A DNA stretch of 64,000 bases, taken from positions 1 through 64,000 of the forward strand of contig CAVJLG010000043.1 in assembly GCA_963650135.1 (NCBI GenBank), written 5' to 3'. Shown in pieces: positions 39,664 through 48,802 of this stretch. This DNA is from HGM13006 sp963650135. GTDB taxonomy: Bacteria; Bacillota; Clostridia; Oscillospirales; Oscillospiraceae. The translations under genes and the position numbers were made by a program. The stretch's first letter is position 1. The number at the start of each line of letters is the position of its first letter. A model generated the notes under the pieces. It was not told the origin of the DNA, ran no database searches, and saw only the letters and a list, made by a program, of their open reading frames with translations.

Positions 39664-41349
39664 ATGAAAAAACTAGTAAGCCTGTCGCTGGCACTGGCAC
39701 TGTGCATGAGCATGCTTGCCGGCTGCGGAAACAACGACGCCTCCACAGCATCTGCTACCAGCACCGCTGCTGGTACTGAAACTGGCTCTGCTGCGGAAAC
39801 CGAAACCACCAATGCGGCAGAGGGTGATCTTGACACTTCTAATTTTCTGAAGATTCAGGACGACAACCCGGATACCGTGGACCCTCAGTGCACCACAGAA
39901 TACTACACCGTTGCCATGAACATTTTTGACCGCCTGGTCGAGGTAAAGGCAAACGACGACGGCACCTCTGAGATTGTTCCTTCTCTGGCAAAGAGCTGGA
40001 CCGTATCCGACGATGGCCTGACTTATTCCTTTACCCTGAATGAGGGCGTTAAGTTCACCAACGGCGCAGACCTCACCTCTTCCGATGTGCTCTATACCAT
40101 CAAGCGTATGCTGACCTATGAGAAGGCCGTCAACGATGATATCTACGATATGATCAAGGGCGCGCAGGATGTAGCAGACGGCAAGGCCACCGAGCTGACC
40201 GGCGTTGAGATCGTCGATGATTACAATTTCTCCATCACCCTGGAAGAGCCCTACGGCGCATTCCTGGCTTGCCTGACCACCCCCGGCGCTTCCATCTTTG
40301 ATGAGGAAACCACCGAGCAGGCTGGCGATCAGTTCGGCATTGATCCTGCTGTTACCATCGGTACCGGCCCCTTCACCTTCTATGGCTGGGAGTTCAACTC
40401 TGAGCTGGTGCTGGCTGCCAACAAGGACTACTGGGACGGCGCTCCCGCTTGCGACGGCCTGATCCTCAAGGTCATCCCCGACGAGGCAACCGCCCGTATG
40501 ATGTTTGAGAACGGCGAGCTGGACATTCTGGATATGGACAACAACGCTTCTCAGCTGGAGTACTTCCTGAACAACGAAACCTATAAGGACCAGATCGTGT
40601 CCGGTGCCCGCGTTGGCGTGTACTATATCATGCTCAACGAGAACTTCACTGAACTCAGCGACGCTCGGGTTCGCAAGGCCCTTCAGTATTCCATTGACCG
40701 TCAGGCCATTCTCGACACCCTGTACGCCGGTCAGGGTCAGCTGGAAAACGGCATCTTCCCCCATGGCCTGATCGGCTACAACGCAGACCTGCCTGAGATC
40801 CCCTATGATGTGGAGCAGGCCAAGGAGCTGCTGGCAGAGGCCGGCTATCCCGACGGCTTTGAGATGGAGCTGTGCTACAACTCTGACGCCAGCCAGACCA
40901 CCAAGGATCTGCTGGAAATCGTCGCTGCCTACTGGGCTGAGATCGGCGTTACCGCAAAGGTCACCGAGGTAGACGAGGGCAGCTTCTATGATATGCGTGC
41001 TGCCGGTGAGCTGGAAACCTACACCTCCAGCTGGTCCGCTGACTTCAACGATCCCGACAACTTCATCTACTCCTTCTTCGGCAACGAGGACAACATCACG
41101 CGCCGTGGCATTGGCTACTCCAACAAGGAGGCAATCGCCCGCGTGGCAGCTGCTCGTGCCATCGTGGATGAGGACGAGCGTATCGCTGAGTATCAGGATC
41201 TTGAAAAGCTGATTATTCAGGATGATGCGGCATGGATTCCGCTGTTCAGCAAGCAGCATCTATTTGTGGTGAACCCCAGAGTTTCCGGTTTCAAGGTATC
41301 CTGGAACGGCTGGAGCGGCAACTACTACCGCAACGTCAGCGTTTCCTAA
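39664..41349 (+). CDS. Peptide ABC transporter substrate-binding lipoprotein (SBP_bac_5 / OppA-DppA type)
   Basis: A 561-residue extracellular lipoprotein that captures peptides for import: signal peptide and lipobox LAGC with Cys21, a Thr/Ala-rich linker (about 25-55), then the SBP_bac_5 fold (VPSLAKSWTVSDDGLTYSF, GVKFTNGADLTSSDV, VRKALQYSIDRQAIL). The start ATG 39664 after TAGGAGAG is clear because of the signal peptide; the earlier in-frame ATG at 39577 is in the leader. Codon use is strongly C-biased, implying high expression. First gene of a complete five-gene importer. Which peptides it binds cannot be told. Confidence 0.94.
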   Translation: MKKLVSLSLALALCMSMLAGCGNNDASTASATSTAAGTETGSAAETETTNAAEGDLDTSNFLKIQDDNPDTVDPQCTTEYYTVAMNIFDRLVEVKANDDGTSEIVPSLAKSWTVSDDGLTYSFTLNEGVKFTNGADLTSSDVLYTIKRMLTYEKAVNDDIYDMIKGAQDVADGKATELTGVEIVDDYNFSITLEEPYGAFLACLTTPGASIFDEETTEQAGDQFGIDPAVTIGTGPFTFYGWEFNSELVLAANKDYWDGAPACDGLILKVIPDEATARMMFENGELDILDMDNNASQLEYFLNNETYKDQIVSGARVGVYYIMLNENFTELSDARVRKALQYSIDRQAILDTLYAGQGQLENGIFPHGLIGYNADLPEIPYDVEQAKELLAEAGYPDGFEMELCYNSDASQTTKDLLEIVAAYWAEIGVTAKVTEVDEGSFYDMRAAGELETYTSSWSADFNDPDNFIYSFFGNEDNITRRGIGYSNKEAIARVAAARAIVDEDERIAEYQDLEKLIIQDDAAWIPLFSKQHLFVVNPRVSGFKVSWNGWSGNYYRNVSVS

Positions 41350-41383
41350 CGGACAAATCGGAATTTCATATCCCGTTATCTGC

Positions 41384-41409
41384 GGAAGGGCATCTTCGGA
41401 TGCCCTTCC
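41384..41409 (+). other. UUCG hairpin between binding protein and permease genes
   Basis: GGAAGGGCATC (41384-41394), loop TTCG, GATGCCCTTCC (41399-41409): an 11-bp perfect stem with a UUCG tetraloop and no T run. This kind of stable hairpin after a binding-protein gene protects the upstream mRNA and lowers downstream expression, giving an excess of binding protein. Confidence 0.75.
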
Positions 41410-41525
41410 ATAGCGGCTATATGGGGGAGTTGTAATAGTATGGTAATTCCTTGGCGAGATCATCAGACTGCTCTGCAATCGGGGAGCGGTGTGATAATCC
41501 CGGCAACAGAAAGGATGAATTCCCT

Positions 41526-42449
41526 GTGGTAAAGAAGATAGTCAACCGCGTATTGGTTTCTATCCCGGTTCTCATTGGCGTCATATTCTTGATTTTCCTG
41601 ATGCTCAATGTGGTGCCCGGCAACCCCATCGCGGTGATGATGAAGGAACATGCCAAAACAGAGGTTATTGAACGAATGACGGAGTACTATGGCCTCAACG
41701 ATCCCGTGCTGGTGCAGTTCGGAAGATATCTGGTGAATGTGCTCCATGGCGATTTTGGCGTTTCCTATAAGCTCAATCGCTCGGTTACAACGCTGATTCT
41801 CCAGGCGTTTCCCTATACGCTGAAGCTCTCGCTGGTGGCGGCGCTGGTTGCGTGGCTCATTGGCATCCCCGCAGGCATTATCTCTGCGGTAAAGAAGAAC
41901 TCTCTGGTGGACCACCTGTTCATGGGTATTTCGCTGATGGGCGTTTCTATGCCGGTGTTCTGGGCAGCGCTGATGTTCCAGTACATATTTGCCTACAAGC
42001 TGGGCTGGTTCCCGGTGTCCGGCACCAATGGATGGACCAGCTATGTGCTGCCTTCCATCGTGCTGGGCTGGAGCTCGGCAGGTACCATTGCGCGCTTGAC
42101 CCGTTCAAACCTGCTGGAGACTTTGGAGGATGACTATATCCGTACCGCATGGGCCAAGGGCCTGGGTCAGGCTGGCGTGATCGTGAAGCATGCCTTCAAA
42201 AACGCGCTGCTGCCGGTTATCACCATGATGGCCATTCAGGTAGCATCGCTGCTGTCCGGCGCGGTGATTACCGAGTCTGTATTTGCAATCCCCGGTGTAG
42301 GCCGTTTGGCGGTGGACGCAATCTCCAGCCGAGATATGCCGCTGCTTCAGGGCACCGTGGTATTCACCACCATACTGATTATTCTGGGCAATCTGGTGGC
42401 AGATGTTCTCTATTCTGTCATTGACCCGAGAATTCGGACCGATCACTGA
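41526..42449 (+). CDS. Peptide ABC transporter permease (DppB/OppB type)
   Basis: The first of two membrane subunits. 307 residues with six hydrophobic helices, the N-terminal VPGNP motif typical of DppB/OppB, the loop with YYGLNDPVLVQFGRYL and the cytoplasmic EAA motif (IRTAWAKGLGQAGVIVKHAF, shortened here). I use GTG 41526 as start, after AGAAAGGATG; the open frame extends to 41451 but without a ribosome site. It follows the binding-protein gene after a 176-bp gap that contains the UUCG hairpin. Confidence 0.93.
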   Translation: MVKKIVNRVLVSIPVLIGVIFLIFLMLNVVPGNPIAVMMKEHAKTEVIERMTEYYGLNDPVLVQFGRYLVNVLHGDFGVSYKLNRSVTTLILQAFPYTLKLSLVAALVAWLIGIPAGIISAVKKNSLVDHLFMGISLMGVSMPVFWAALMFQYIFAYKLGWFPVSGTNGWTSYVLPSIVLGWSSAGTIARLTRSNLLETLEDDYIRTAWAKGLGQAGVIVKHAFKNALLPVITMMAIQVASLLSGAVITESVFAIPGVGRLAVDAISSRDMPLLQGTVVFTTILIILGNLVADVLYSVIDPRIRTDH

Positions 42450-42465
42450 GAGGAGGACGTAACGC

Positions 42466-43404
42466 TTGCGGAAATCAGATCGATATGCAGCCAAGGTTGC
42501 CGACCAGGCTGCGAAGCAAAACGAAACGGAAGAAGACATTGCCGCACAGCTGGGCGAAGAGGATACCGCCTGGGATAAGGTAAAGCGGCTATGTAAAGAA
42601 AATAAATTGGCGGCGTTCTCTGCGCTGGTGATTCTGCTGATTGTACTGGCGGCAATTTTTGCCCCGTTTGTGGCACCCTATGATCCCACCAAGCAGGACC
42701 TGGCCCACCGTCTGGAGGGCATGAGCCTCCAGCACATCTTTGGCACCGATCAGCTGGGCCGAGATGTGCTCAGCCGAATGATTTACGGCGCACGGATTTC
42801 CCTGTGCATCGGTATTTTCCCCACCATGATCTCCATGATTTTGGGTACGATTCTGGGCCTGATGTCCGGCTATCTGGGAAAGACCGTGGATTTCATTATT
42901 ATGCGTCTGGCGGATATCGTTATGGCGTTCCCGTCACTGCTGCTGGCCATGGTGGTCATGTATACTCTGGGCAGCGGTATTGTGAATATCTTCCTGGCCT
43001 TGACCATTGTGTCCTGGGCCGGTACTGCCCGTGTGGTCCGTTCGCAGACCCTGTCCCTGCGGGAGATGGAGTATGTTCAGGCGGCACGGAGCATGGGCGT
43101 GGGCAGCTTTAAGACGATGTTCCGGCACATTCTGCCTAACTGCCTGCCTTCTCTGATTGTACTGTTTACCCTGAACATTCCCGGCTCCATTCTTTCCGAG
43201 TCCAGCCTGAGCTATCTGGGCATCGGCGCACAGTCGCCCGCTACCAGCTGGGGCCTGATGGTGTCGGAGGGCAAGGACTATCTGTTTACCAACCCTGTGG
43301 TTGCCATTGCCCCCGGTGTTGCGATTCTGGTGCTGGCATTGGCGTTTAACTTCCTGGGCGACGGCGTTCGTGATGTGCTGGACCCCTATGGGAAGCAGCA
43401 GTAA
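42466..43404 (+). CDS. Peptide ABC transporter permease (DppC/OppC type)
   Basis: The second permease, 312 residues. It has a hydrophilic N-terminal arm (1-40), a first helix (about 45-65), FAPFVAPYDPTKQDL after it as in DppC, HIFGTDQLGRDVLSRMIYGARISL (shortened in places), and the EAA loop YVQAARSMGVGSFKTMFRHILPN near residue 205. The start is TTG 42466 with AGGAGGACG upstream; no ATG is available at the expected site. Confidence 0.93.
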   Translation: MRKSDRYAAKVADQAAKQNETEEDIAAQLGEEDTAWDKVKRLCKENKLAAFSALVILLIVLAAIFAPFVAPYDPTKQDLAHRLEGMSLQHIFGTDQLGRDVLSRMIYGARISLCIGIFPTMISMILGTILGLMSGYLGKTVDFIIMRLADIVMAFPSLLLAMVVMYTLGSGIVNIFLALTIVSWAGTARVVRSQTLSLREMEYVQAARSMGVGSFKTMFRHILPNCLPSLIVLFTLNIPGSILSESSLSYLGIGAQSPATSWGLMVSEGKDYLFTNPVVAIAPGVAILVLALAFNFLGDGVRDVLDPYGKQQ

Positions 43405-43416
43405 GGAGGTAGAAAC

Positions 43417-44406
43417 ATGGAATATACACTGCAAATTCAGCATCTAAAAACCCAGTTTCAGACCTCTAAGGGCATCTCGCCGGTGGTAGACGACGTATCC
43501 ATCGACATCCCCAAGGGCAAGATTGTGGGCCTGGTGGGCGAGAGCGGATGCGGCAAGAGCATGACCGCCATGAGCGTGATGCAGCTGGTGAAGAAGCCCG
43601 GTAAAGTGGTGGATGGCAAGGTGATGCTCATGGGCAGAAACCTGCTGGACGCATCGGAAAAGGAAATGCGGAATGTTCGGGGCAATGAAATCTCGATGAT
43701 TTTCCAGGAGCCCATGACGTCTTTGAACCCCGTTTATACCGTGGGCAAGCAGGTGCGGGAAGCCATTTTGCTGCACCAGAATATGAGCAAGGAAGAAGCA
43801 AAGAACAAGGTCATCGATATCTTCCGGAAGATCGGCATTCCTGAGCCGGAAAAGCGCTATAACTCCTATCCGCATCAGCTGTCCGGCGGCCTTCGCCAGC
43901 GAGTGATGATTGGCATGGCAATGGTATGTGAGCCGGAGCTTCTGATTGCCGACGAGCCTACCACTGCACTCGATGTTACCATCGAGGCGCAGATCCTGAA
44001 GCTCATGAAAAAACTCCGTGACGACAATGGCACGTCGATTCTGATGATTACCCACAACATGGGCGTTGTAGCACAGATGTGCGACATGGTCTATGTTATG
44101 TATGCCGGTAAGGTGATGGAGCAGGCGGAAACCTTTGAGCTGTTCCGCAACACCTGCCATCCCTATACCGAGGGCCTGCTGAAATCCATTCCCAGAATGG
44201 ACAATCAGGTGGAGCGGCTCTACAGCATTCGCGGCGTGGTGCCAAACCTGCTGCACCTGCCCAAGGGATGCAGCTTCTGTACCCGCTGCGACTATGCAAC
44301 CGAACGCTGCCGTCAGGAGCGCCCGGAGCTTTATCCGGTAGGAGACGGACATATGGTTCGCTGCTTCCGCTATGAGAAGGGAGGAGACGACCATGGAGAA
44401 GAATAA
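43417..44406 (+). CDS. Peptide ABC transporter ATPase (DppD/OppD type)
   Basis: A 329-residue ATPase. Walker A GESGCGKS, signature LSGGLRQRV, Walker B LLIADEPTTALD, and the C-terminal oligopeptide-transporter extension with the Cys cluster (CSFCTRCDYATERC) that in related proteins forms an iron-sulphur site. It forms a heterodimer with the next gene product at the cytoplasmic face. It overlaps the next gene by 14 bp. Confidence 0.95.
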   Translation: MEYTLQIQHLKTQFQTSKGISPVVDDVSIDIPKGKIVGLVGESGCGKSMTAMSVMQLVKKPGKVVDGKVMLMGRNLLDASEKEMRNVRGNEISMIFQEPMTSLNPVYTVGKQVREAILLHQNMSKEEAKNKVIDIFRKIGIPEPEKRYNSYPHQLSGGLRQRVMIGMAMVCEPELLIADEPTTALDVTIEAQILKLMKKLRDDNGTSILMITHNMGVVAQMCDMVYVMYAGKVMEQAETFELFRNTCHPYTEGLLKSIPRMDNQVERLYSIRGVVPNLLHLPKGCSFCTRCDYATERCRQERPELYPVGDGHMVRCFRYEKGGDDHGEE

Positions 44407-45370
44407 GGTACTGGTTGACGTACATAACTTGGTGAAGGAGTTTCCGGTATCCGGCTCCGGTAAGGGCGTTGTCCATGCGGTGTCGGACGTAAGCTTCCAG
44501 ATTTATGAGGGCGAAACCCTGGCACTGGTAGGCGAGAGCGGATGCGGCAAAAGTACCCTGGGCCGCCTGCTGCTCCGGCTGCTGGAGCCCACCTCCGGCG
44601 AGGTGATTTTTGACGGTACCAACGTCGGAAAGCTCAAGGGCAAGGCAATGCGGGATTTCCGGAAGGAGATGCAGATTATCTTCCAGGACCCCTATGCGTC
44701 CCTGAACCCCAGAATGAATGTGGAGCGGATCATTTCCGAGCCGCTGATTACCCATAAGGTATGTGCCAATAAGATGGAAACACGCCATCGCGTGGTGGAG
44801 CTGATGCAGGAGGTTGGCATTCCTGTGGAGTTCCTGCGGCGGTATCCCCATCAGTTCTCTGGCGGTCAGCGTCAGAGAATCGGAATTGCCCGGGCTCTGG
44901 CCCTGCGGCCGCGGCTGATTGTCTGCGACGAGCCCGTTTCGGCGCTGGACGTGTCCATCCAGTCTCAGGTGCTGAATCTGCTGGATGACCTCCAGGAGCA
45001 GTATCAGCTGACCTATCTGTTTATTTCTCATGACCTCAGCGTGGTACGGCACATTTCCGATCGTGTGGCAGTGATGTTCCTGGGCTGCATTTGCGAGATC
45101 GGTTCTACCGAGGAAATCTACAATACACCCATGCATCCCTACACCAAGTTCCTGCTGGACTCCGTTCCTCAGCCGGACCCCACCCAGCGAGATGACGATA
45201 AGGAACTGCTCACCGGCGAGATTCCCAGCCCGGTAAATCCGCCCTCCGGCTGCCGGTTCCGCACCCGCTGCCCCTATGCCACGGATCGGTGCGCACAGGA
45301 GGTCCCGGAGCTGAAAACCTATGGCGATCGTCAGGTGGCCTGCCATTATCCCTTGAATATCAATTGCTAA
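44393..45370 (+). CDS. Peptide ABC transporter ATPase (DppF/OppF type)
   Basis: The partner ATPase, 325 residues: Walker A GESGCGKST, signature FSGGQRQRIGIARAL, Walker B LIVCDEPVSALDV, and a C-terminal extension with CRFRTRCPYATDRC. ATG 44393 is chosen since GAAGGGAGGAG precedes it; the ATG at 44372 lies deeper within dppD without a site. It completes the five-gene importer, closed by a terminator. Confidence 0.95.
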   Translation: MEKNKVLVDVHNLVKEFPVSGSGKGVVHAVSDVSFQIYEGETLALVGESGCGKSTLGRLLLRLLEPTSGEVIFDGTNVGKLKGKAMRDFRKEMQIIFQDPYASLNPRMNVERIISEPLITHKVCANKMETRHRVVELMQEVGIPVEFLRRYPHQFSGGQRQRIGIARALALRPRLIVCDEPVSALDVSIQSQVLNLLDDLQEQYQLTYLFISHDLSVVRHISDRVAVMFLGCICEIGSTEEIYNTPMHPYTKFLLDSVPQPDPTQRDDDKELLTGEIPSPVNPPSGCRFRTRCPYATDRCAQEVPELKTYGDRQVACHYPLNINC

Positions 45371-45372
45371 TC

Positions 45373-45403
45373 AAAAAGCCCGCCGCGGTTGCGGTGGGCT
45401 TTT
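45373..45403 (+). terminator. Rho-independent terminator of the peptide transporter operon
   Basis: GCCCGCCGC (45378-45386) pairs with GCGGTGGGC (45391-45399), flanked by A5 and T4. Confidence 0.9.
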
Positions 45404-45423
45404 CAGCGAAAAAGGAGAATTGT

Positions 45424-45948
45424 ATGAGTGAGATTGTAATTCGGGCGGCTGGGATCGAGGATGTTCCGGCGATTATGGAGATTATGCACCAGGCCCACGC
45501 GGTCATGGCAGATCCCAGCGCATACATTTTAGATGATGCAGATTATGTATCCCACTATGTTGGCCAGGAGGGATTTGTGCTGCTGGCACTGGAAAATGAG
45601 GTTCCCGTGGGCTTCTTTATGGCGGCGGCACCGGGACTCCGGGAGAATAACCTTGGGCGCTACCTTGGTTTTTCTGACGATGCACTGGAAAAGACGCTGA
45701 TGATGGACTCCGCCGCAGTATTGCCCCAGGCCCAGGGAAAGGGCATCATGGGCATGATGTTTGCCCGGGCGGTGGAGTTGGGAATGCAGCAGTATCCTTA
45801 TTTGGTGGGTACCGTTGCCCCGGGAAATCTGCCTAGTATCCGTAACTTTGAGAAAAACGGCTTTACGGTGCGGAAGACCATTACAAAGCCTGGAGGACAG
45901 GTCCGCTTGCTGATGGGCAAAGGAGATCTTCCAACGCATAAATCGTAA
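45424..45948 (+). CDS. GNAT-family N-acetyltransferase
   Basis: A 174-residue protein with the GNAT fold: beta1 IRAAGIEDVPAIMEIM, a central acceptor region, motif A with QAQGKGIMGMMF for acetyl-CoA binding (Q-x-x-G-x-G), and NLPSIRNFEKNGFTV near the end. The acceptor amine is unknown; amino acids, peptides or an antibiotic are all possible. It has its own ribosome site AAAGGAG after the transporter terminator. Its last 68 bp overlap the end of the convergent P1 peptidase gene. Confidence 0.88.
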   Translation: MSEIVIRAAGIEDVPAIMEIMHQAHAVMADPSAYILDDADYVSHYVGQEGFVLLALENEVPVGFFMAAAPGLRENNLGRYLGFSDDALEKTLMMDSAAVLPQAQGKGIMGMMFARAVELGMQQYPYLVGTVAPGNLPSIRNFEKNGFTVRKTITKPGGQVRLLMGKGDLPTHKS

Positions 45949-46951
45949 GTCCGCCGTAGCCGGTGACGGTATGCGCAGCTGCCAGGGAATTGAGCACCGC
46001 TTCTTCCGTGGCCTCGGCGGCAGCGCGGAAGGGGATATCCAGCAAATCCTCCTGGACGATTTGAATTTCGCGCAGGTGAGCGCCCTCTATCGGCATCCGG
46101 TTGGCGGTGGTAAAACCGATCATCACCTCGCCGCTGCCGTGTCCCAGATACGAGCCGGTTCGGGCAAGTCCCACCCCGCACCGGCGAATGACCCGGTAGA
46201 GCTGCCGGTCGGAAAGGGGCAAATCCGTTGCCACGACCATCATAATGGAACCTGCGTCCACTTTTGTGGGCGCATATTTTTTGCGCTCCAGCAGCGGAAG
46301 AAGCTGATGGCCAACTGGCTGCCCGCAGATAGTAAGGTCTTCGGTGGAACCGAAATTGGACTGCACCAAAACGCCCAAGGTGTAAGTGCTGCTGCCAATG
46401 GAAAACGTCCGGGAAGCAGTGCCGATGCCGCCCTTTAGTCCAAAGCAAACGTTTCCGCTGCCGGCACCCACGGCGCCTTCTTCCACATCACGACTTGCAG
46501 ATGCAATGGCGGAAAACACATGATCCTTTGTAACCGGGCGAAGGGCAATATGGCTCAGCCGCCCGTCGTTGCATTCGCCCACCACCGGGTTCAGAGAACG
46601 AAGCAAAATGCCGTCCTGATGGCAGCGATTCAGCGTATATTCCACCAGGGCATCGGAAACCAGACCAACATTTAATGTATTTGTCAGCGCAATGGGCGTT
46701 TCCAACGTGCCCAGTTCCTGAATTTGCATCAAGCCTGCGGTTTTTCCAAAGCCGTTATGCACATAGCAGGCGGCGGTGAGCTTGTTGGCAAATGGGTTAT
46801 CCTGGGCAGAGAGAATGACCGTAACGCCGGTGTGAATATCGTCCTGATGCAGTGTGGTATGTCCGACTGTGACCCCGGCAACATCGGTGATGCTGTTTCG
46901 CGGTCCCGTGGGCATGGTGCCCGGAGTGAATCCATAATCCCGAATGCGCAT
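45881..46951 (-). CDS. P1-family peptidase (DmpA / S58 aminopeptidase)
   Basis: A 356-residue Ntn-like hydrolase of the DmpA/S58 family, which self-cleaves to expose a nucleophile and removes N-terminal D- or L-amino acids or beta-amino acids. Family features: N-terminal RIRDYGFTPGTMPTGPRNSITDVAGVTVGHTT (given in part), GAGSGNVCFGLKGGIGTASR and ALVQSNFG-type strand here VLVQSNFGSTEDL, where a Gly-Ser pair could be the cleavage site. There is no signal peptide. ATG 46951 overlaps the stop of the upstream amidotransferase-like gene by one base (TGATG) with GAAGGTG before it. It is convergent with the GNAT gene. Confidence 0.87.
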   Translation of the reverse strand: MRIRDYGFTPGTMPTGPRNSITDVAGVTVGHTTLHQDDIHTGVTVILSAQDNPFANKLTAACYVHNGFGKTAGLMQIQELGTLETPIALTNTLNVGLVSDALVEYTLNRCHQDGILLRSLNPVVGECNDGRLSHIALRPVTKDHVFSAIASASRDVEEGAVGAGSGNVCFGLKGGIGTASRTFSIGSSTYTLGVLVQSNFGSTEDLTICGQPVGHQLLPLLERKKYAPTKVDAGSIMMVVATDLPLSDRQLYRVIRRCGVGLARTGSYLGHGSGEVMIGFTTANRMPIEGAHLREIQIVQEDLLDIPFRAAAEATEEAVLNSLAAAHTVTGYGGLTIYALEDLLCPSASGPVLQAL

Positions 46952-47613
46952 CAGTACACCTTCGCCTCGCCGCGGATGACCTTGAGAAAATATTCGAAAA
47001 TGGGCAGTCCGTCTACGGTATCCTCCCGGCGATGGCTTAGGCACATCCGCTCCGGGTGCCACTGAAGACCGATGATGGGCTTTTCCTCATGCACCATGGC
47101 CTCCAGAACACCGTCCGGCGCCCACTGAATAGCACGGAAGCCCGGTACCGGCTCGAGAATGGCCTGGTGATGGGCACTGTTGATGGGGAAGTCTGTGCCA
47201 TAGAGCTCTGCTAAGAAGCAATCGGGCAGGCAATGGCTGCCGTGGGCCTGGTCATGCTCGATCCACTGGTGTACCTCAAACTCGGGAATGTTCTGACAGA
47301 TCTTGCCGCCCAGAGCGACGTTGAGGAGCTGGTGGCCTTTGCAAACGCCCAAGATGGGCTTTCCTGCATCGAGAAAATACTGGAGAATTTCAATTTGACG
47401 GCGATCCCGTTCTGGCTCGATTTTTCGGCTGCCGTTTACCTCCTCGCCAAACAGGGCGGGGTCAATATCTGCGCCGCCGGGGAGAATCAGCGCATCGTAA
47501 CCGGAGAAATCCGTTTCCTGAAGAACGTCTTTGCCCTCGGCGTCCAGCGCGTGGAGAGCGGCAATAAAGTTAGCGGCACCCTCGGGGGTTCCGGCTATGG
47601 CAACATGAATCAT
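46951..47613 (-). CDS. Class I glutamine amidotransferase-like hydrolase (PuuD / peptidase C26 type)
   Basis: A 220-residue single-domain protein like gamma-glutamyl-GABA hydrolase (PuuD). It has LILPGGADIDPALFGEE, the nucleophile Cys91 in LGVCKGHQLLN, and His186/Glu188 in GLQWHPERM: a complete Cys-His-Glu triad. The family cleaves gamma-glutamyl bonds in the cytoplasm. It is co-transcribed with the P1 peptidase from a good sigma-A promoter, a pairing that points to breakdown of gamma-glutamyl or modified peptides. The exact substrate is not shown. Confidence 0.88.
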   Translation of the reverse strand: MIHVAIAGTPEGAANFIAALHALDAEGKDVLQETDFSGYDALILPGGADIDPALFGEEVNGSRKIEPERDRRQIEILQYFLDAGKPILGVCKGHQLLNVALGGKICQNIPEFEVHQWIEHDQAHGSHCLPDCFLAELYGTDFPINSAHHQAILEPVPGFRAIQWAPDGVLEAMVHEEKPIIGLQWHPERMCLSHRREDTVDGLPIFEYFLKVIRGEAKVY

Positions 47614-47678
47614 AATAGGACCTGCTTTCTGCCTTAAATGGGCAAGGATTACTTTGAATTTCGCCTGAGATTACAGGT

Positions 47679-47707
47679 ATTATATCGAAAAATACGCCCT
47701 GTTGCAA
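47679..47707 (-). promoter_or_regulatory. Sigma-A promoter of the amidotransferase-P1 peptidase operon
   Basis: On the minus strand TTGCAA (47707-47702), 17-bp spacer, TATAAT (47684-47679). It lies in the 220-bp divergent gap; GAAAAATAC also occurs twice there (47687-47695 and 47726-47734). Confidence 0.82.
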
Positions 47708-47768
47708 GGTGTCAGACCGGCGAATGAAAAATACTTGGGCGAAGGGTGTAAGGTTTATGGGAAGAGAC

Positions 47769-47797
47769 TTGATTTCCAACTGAAAATCTCGTAAACT
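47769..47797 (+). promoter_or_regulatory. Probable sigma-A promoter of the M19 dipeptidase operon
   Basis: TTGATT (47769-47774), 17-bp spacer, TAAACT (47792-47797), 36 bp before the start codon. Confidence 0.6.
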
Positions 47798-47833
47798 AAA
47801 AGGTGAATTCTAAATAGAAAAGAGGCTGCTTCT

Positions 47834-48802
47834 ATGAAAGTTGTAGATATGCACTGCGATACCATCGGAGAGCTATGGAAGGCGGAAAAGGCCGGGAAGC
47901 CCATTTCCCTCCGCAGCAATTCTCTGCATATAGATCTTGAAAAAATGCAGAAGGGGGATTATCTGCTCCAGAACTTTGCCATGTTCGTGTTCCTGGGCAG
48001 AGAAAAGGACCCGCTGGTGAATGTGCTGGAAATGATTGATGTTTACAACCGTGCCATGGCAGAAAATGCCGATCTCATTGCGCCGGTACTGAAATATGAG
48101 GACATCGAGAAGAACCGTGCTGCCGGAAAGCTGTCCGGTATGCTGACCATTGAGGAGGGGGCTGTGCTCAAGGGCAACCCCTATGTGGTGCGGAGCCTGT
48201 ATCAGCTGGGCGTCCGGATGCTGACCCTTACCTGGAACTTTGAAAATGAAATCGGTTATCCCAATACCATTGTCAAGGCGAAGGACTATGACCCTTCCCG
48301 ACGCTATGGTCTAAAGCCCGAGGGCATTGAAATTGTCCGGGAGATGAACCGGGTGGGCATGATTGTTGACGTGAGCCATCTGGGCGACGACGGCTTCTGG
48401 GATGTGGTGAAATACTGCGACGGTCCCTTTGTGGCATCCCATTCCAACACCCGGGCCGTCTGCAACCACACCCGGAACATGACCGACGATATGATCCGTG
48501 CCCTGGCGGATAAGGGCGGCGTAATGGGCCTGAACTTTTGCGGCGATTTCCTGAATCCAAACGGCAAGAGCCGGGTGGAGGATATGGTGCGCCACGCCAA
48601 GCACATCATCAATGTTGGTGGCAGCGACATTCTGGGCCTTGGTACCGACTATGACGGCATCGACGGCGATCTGGAGCTGGATCACTGCGACAAAATGCCG
48701 CTGCTGGCCCAGGAGATGGAGCGTCAGGGCTTCAGCACGGAGCAGATTGAAAAGATTTTCCACGGCAATGTGCTGCGGCTGTATCGGGAGGTGCTGAAAT
48801 GA
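47834..48802 (+). CDS. Membrane dipeptidase family (M19, renal-dipeptidase-like)
   Basis: A 322-residue amidohydrolase-fold dipeptidase with a binuclear zinc site. It has MHCDT at the N-terminus (His7, Asp9), bridging Glu in LTIEEGA, VDVSHLGDDGFWDV, ASHSNTRAVCNHTRNMTDD (given in part) and GLGTDYDGID, all family motifs. M19 enzymes hydrolyse dipeptides, often with a C-terminal D-residue. There is no signal peptide, so it acts inside the cell. It shares the 4-bp overlap ATGA with the following serine hydrolase gene. Confidence 0.93.
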   Translation: MKVVDMHCDTIGELWKAEKAGKPISLRSNSLHIDLEKMQKGDYLLQNFAMFVFLGREKDPLVNVLEMIDVYNRAMAENADLIAPVLKYEDIEKNRAAGKLSGMLTIEEGAVLKGNPYVVRSLYQLGVRMLTLTWNFENEIGYPNTIVKAKDYDPSRRYGLKPEGIEIVREMNRVGMIVDVSHLGDDGFWDVVKYCDGPFVASHSNTRAVCNHTRNMTDDMIRALADKGGVMGLNFCGDFLNPNGKSRVEDMVRHAKHIINVGGSDILGLGTDYDGIDGDLELDHCDKMPLLAQEMERQGFSTEQIEKIFHGNVLRLYREVLK

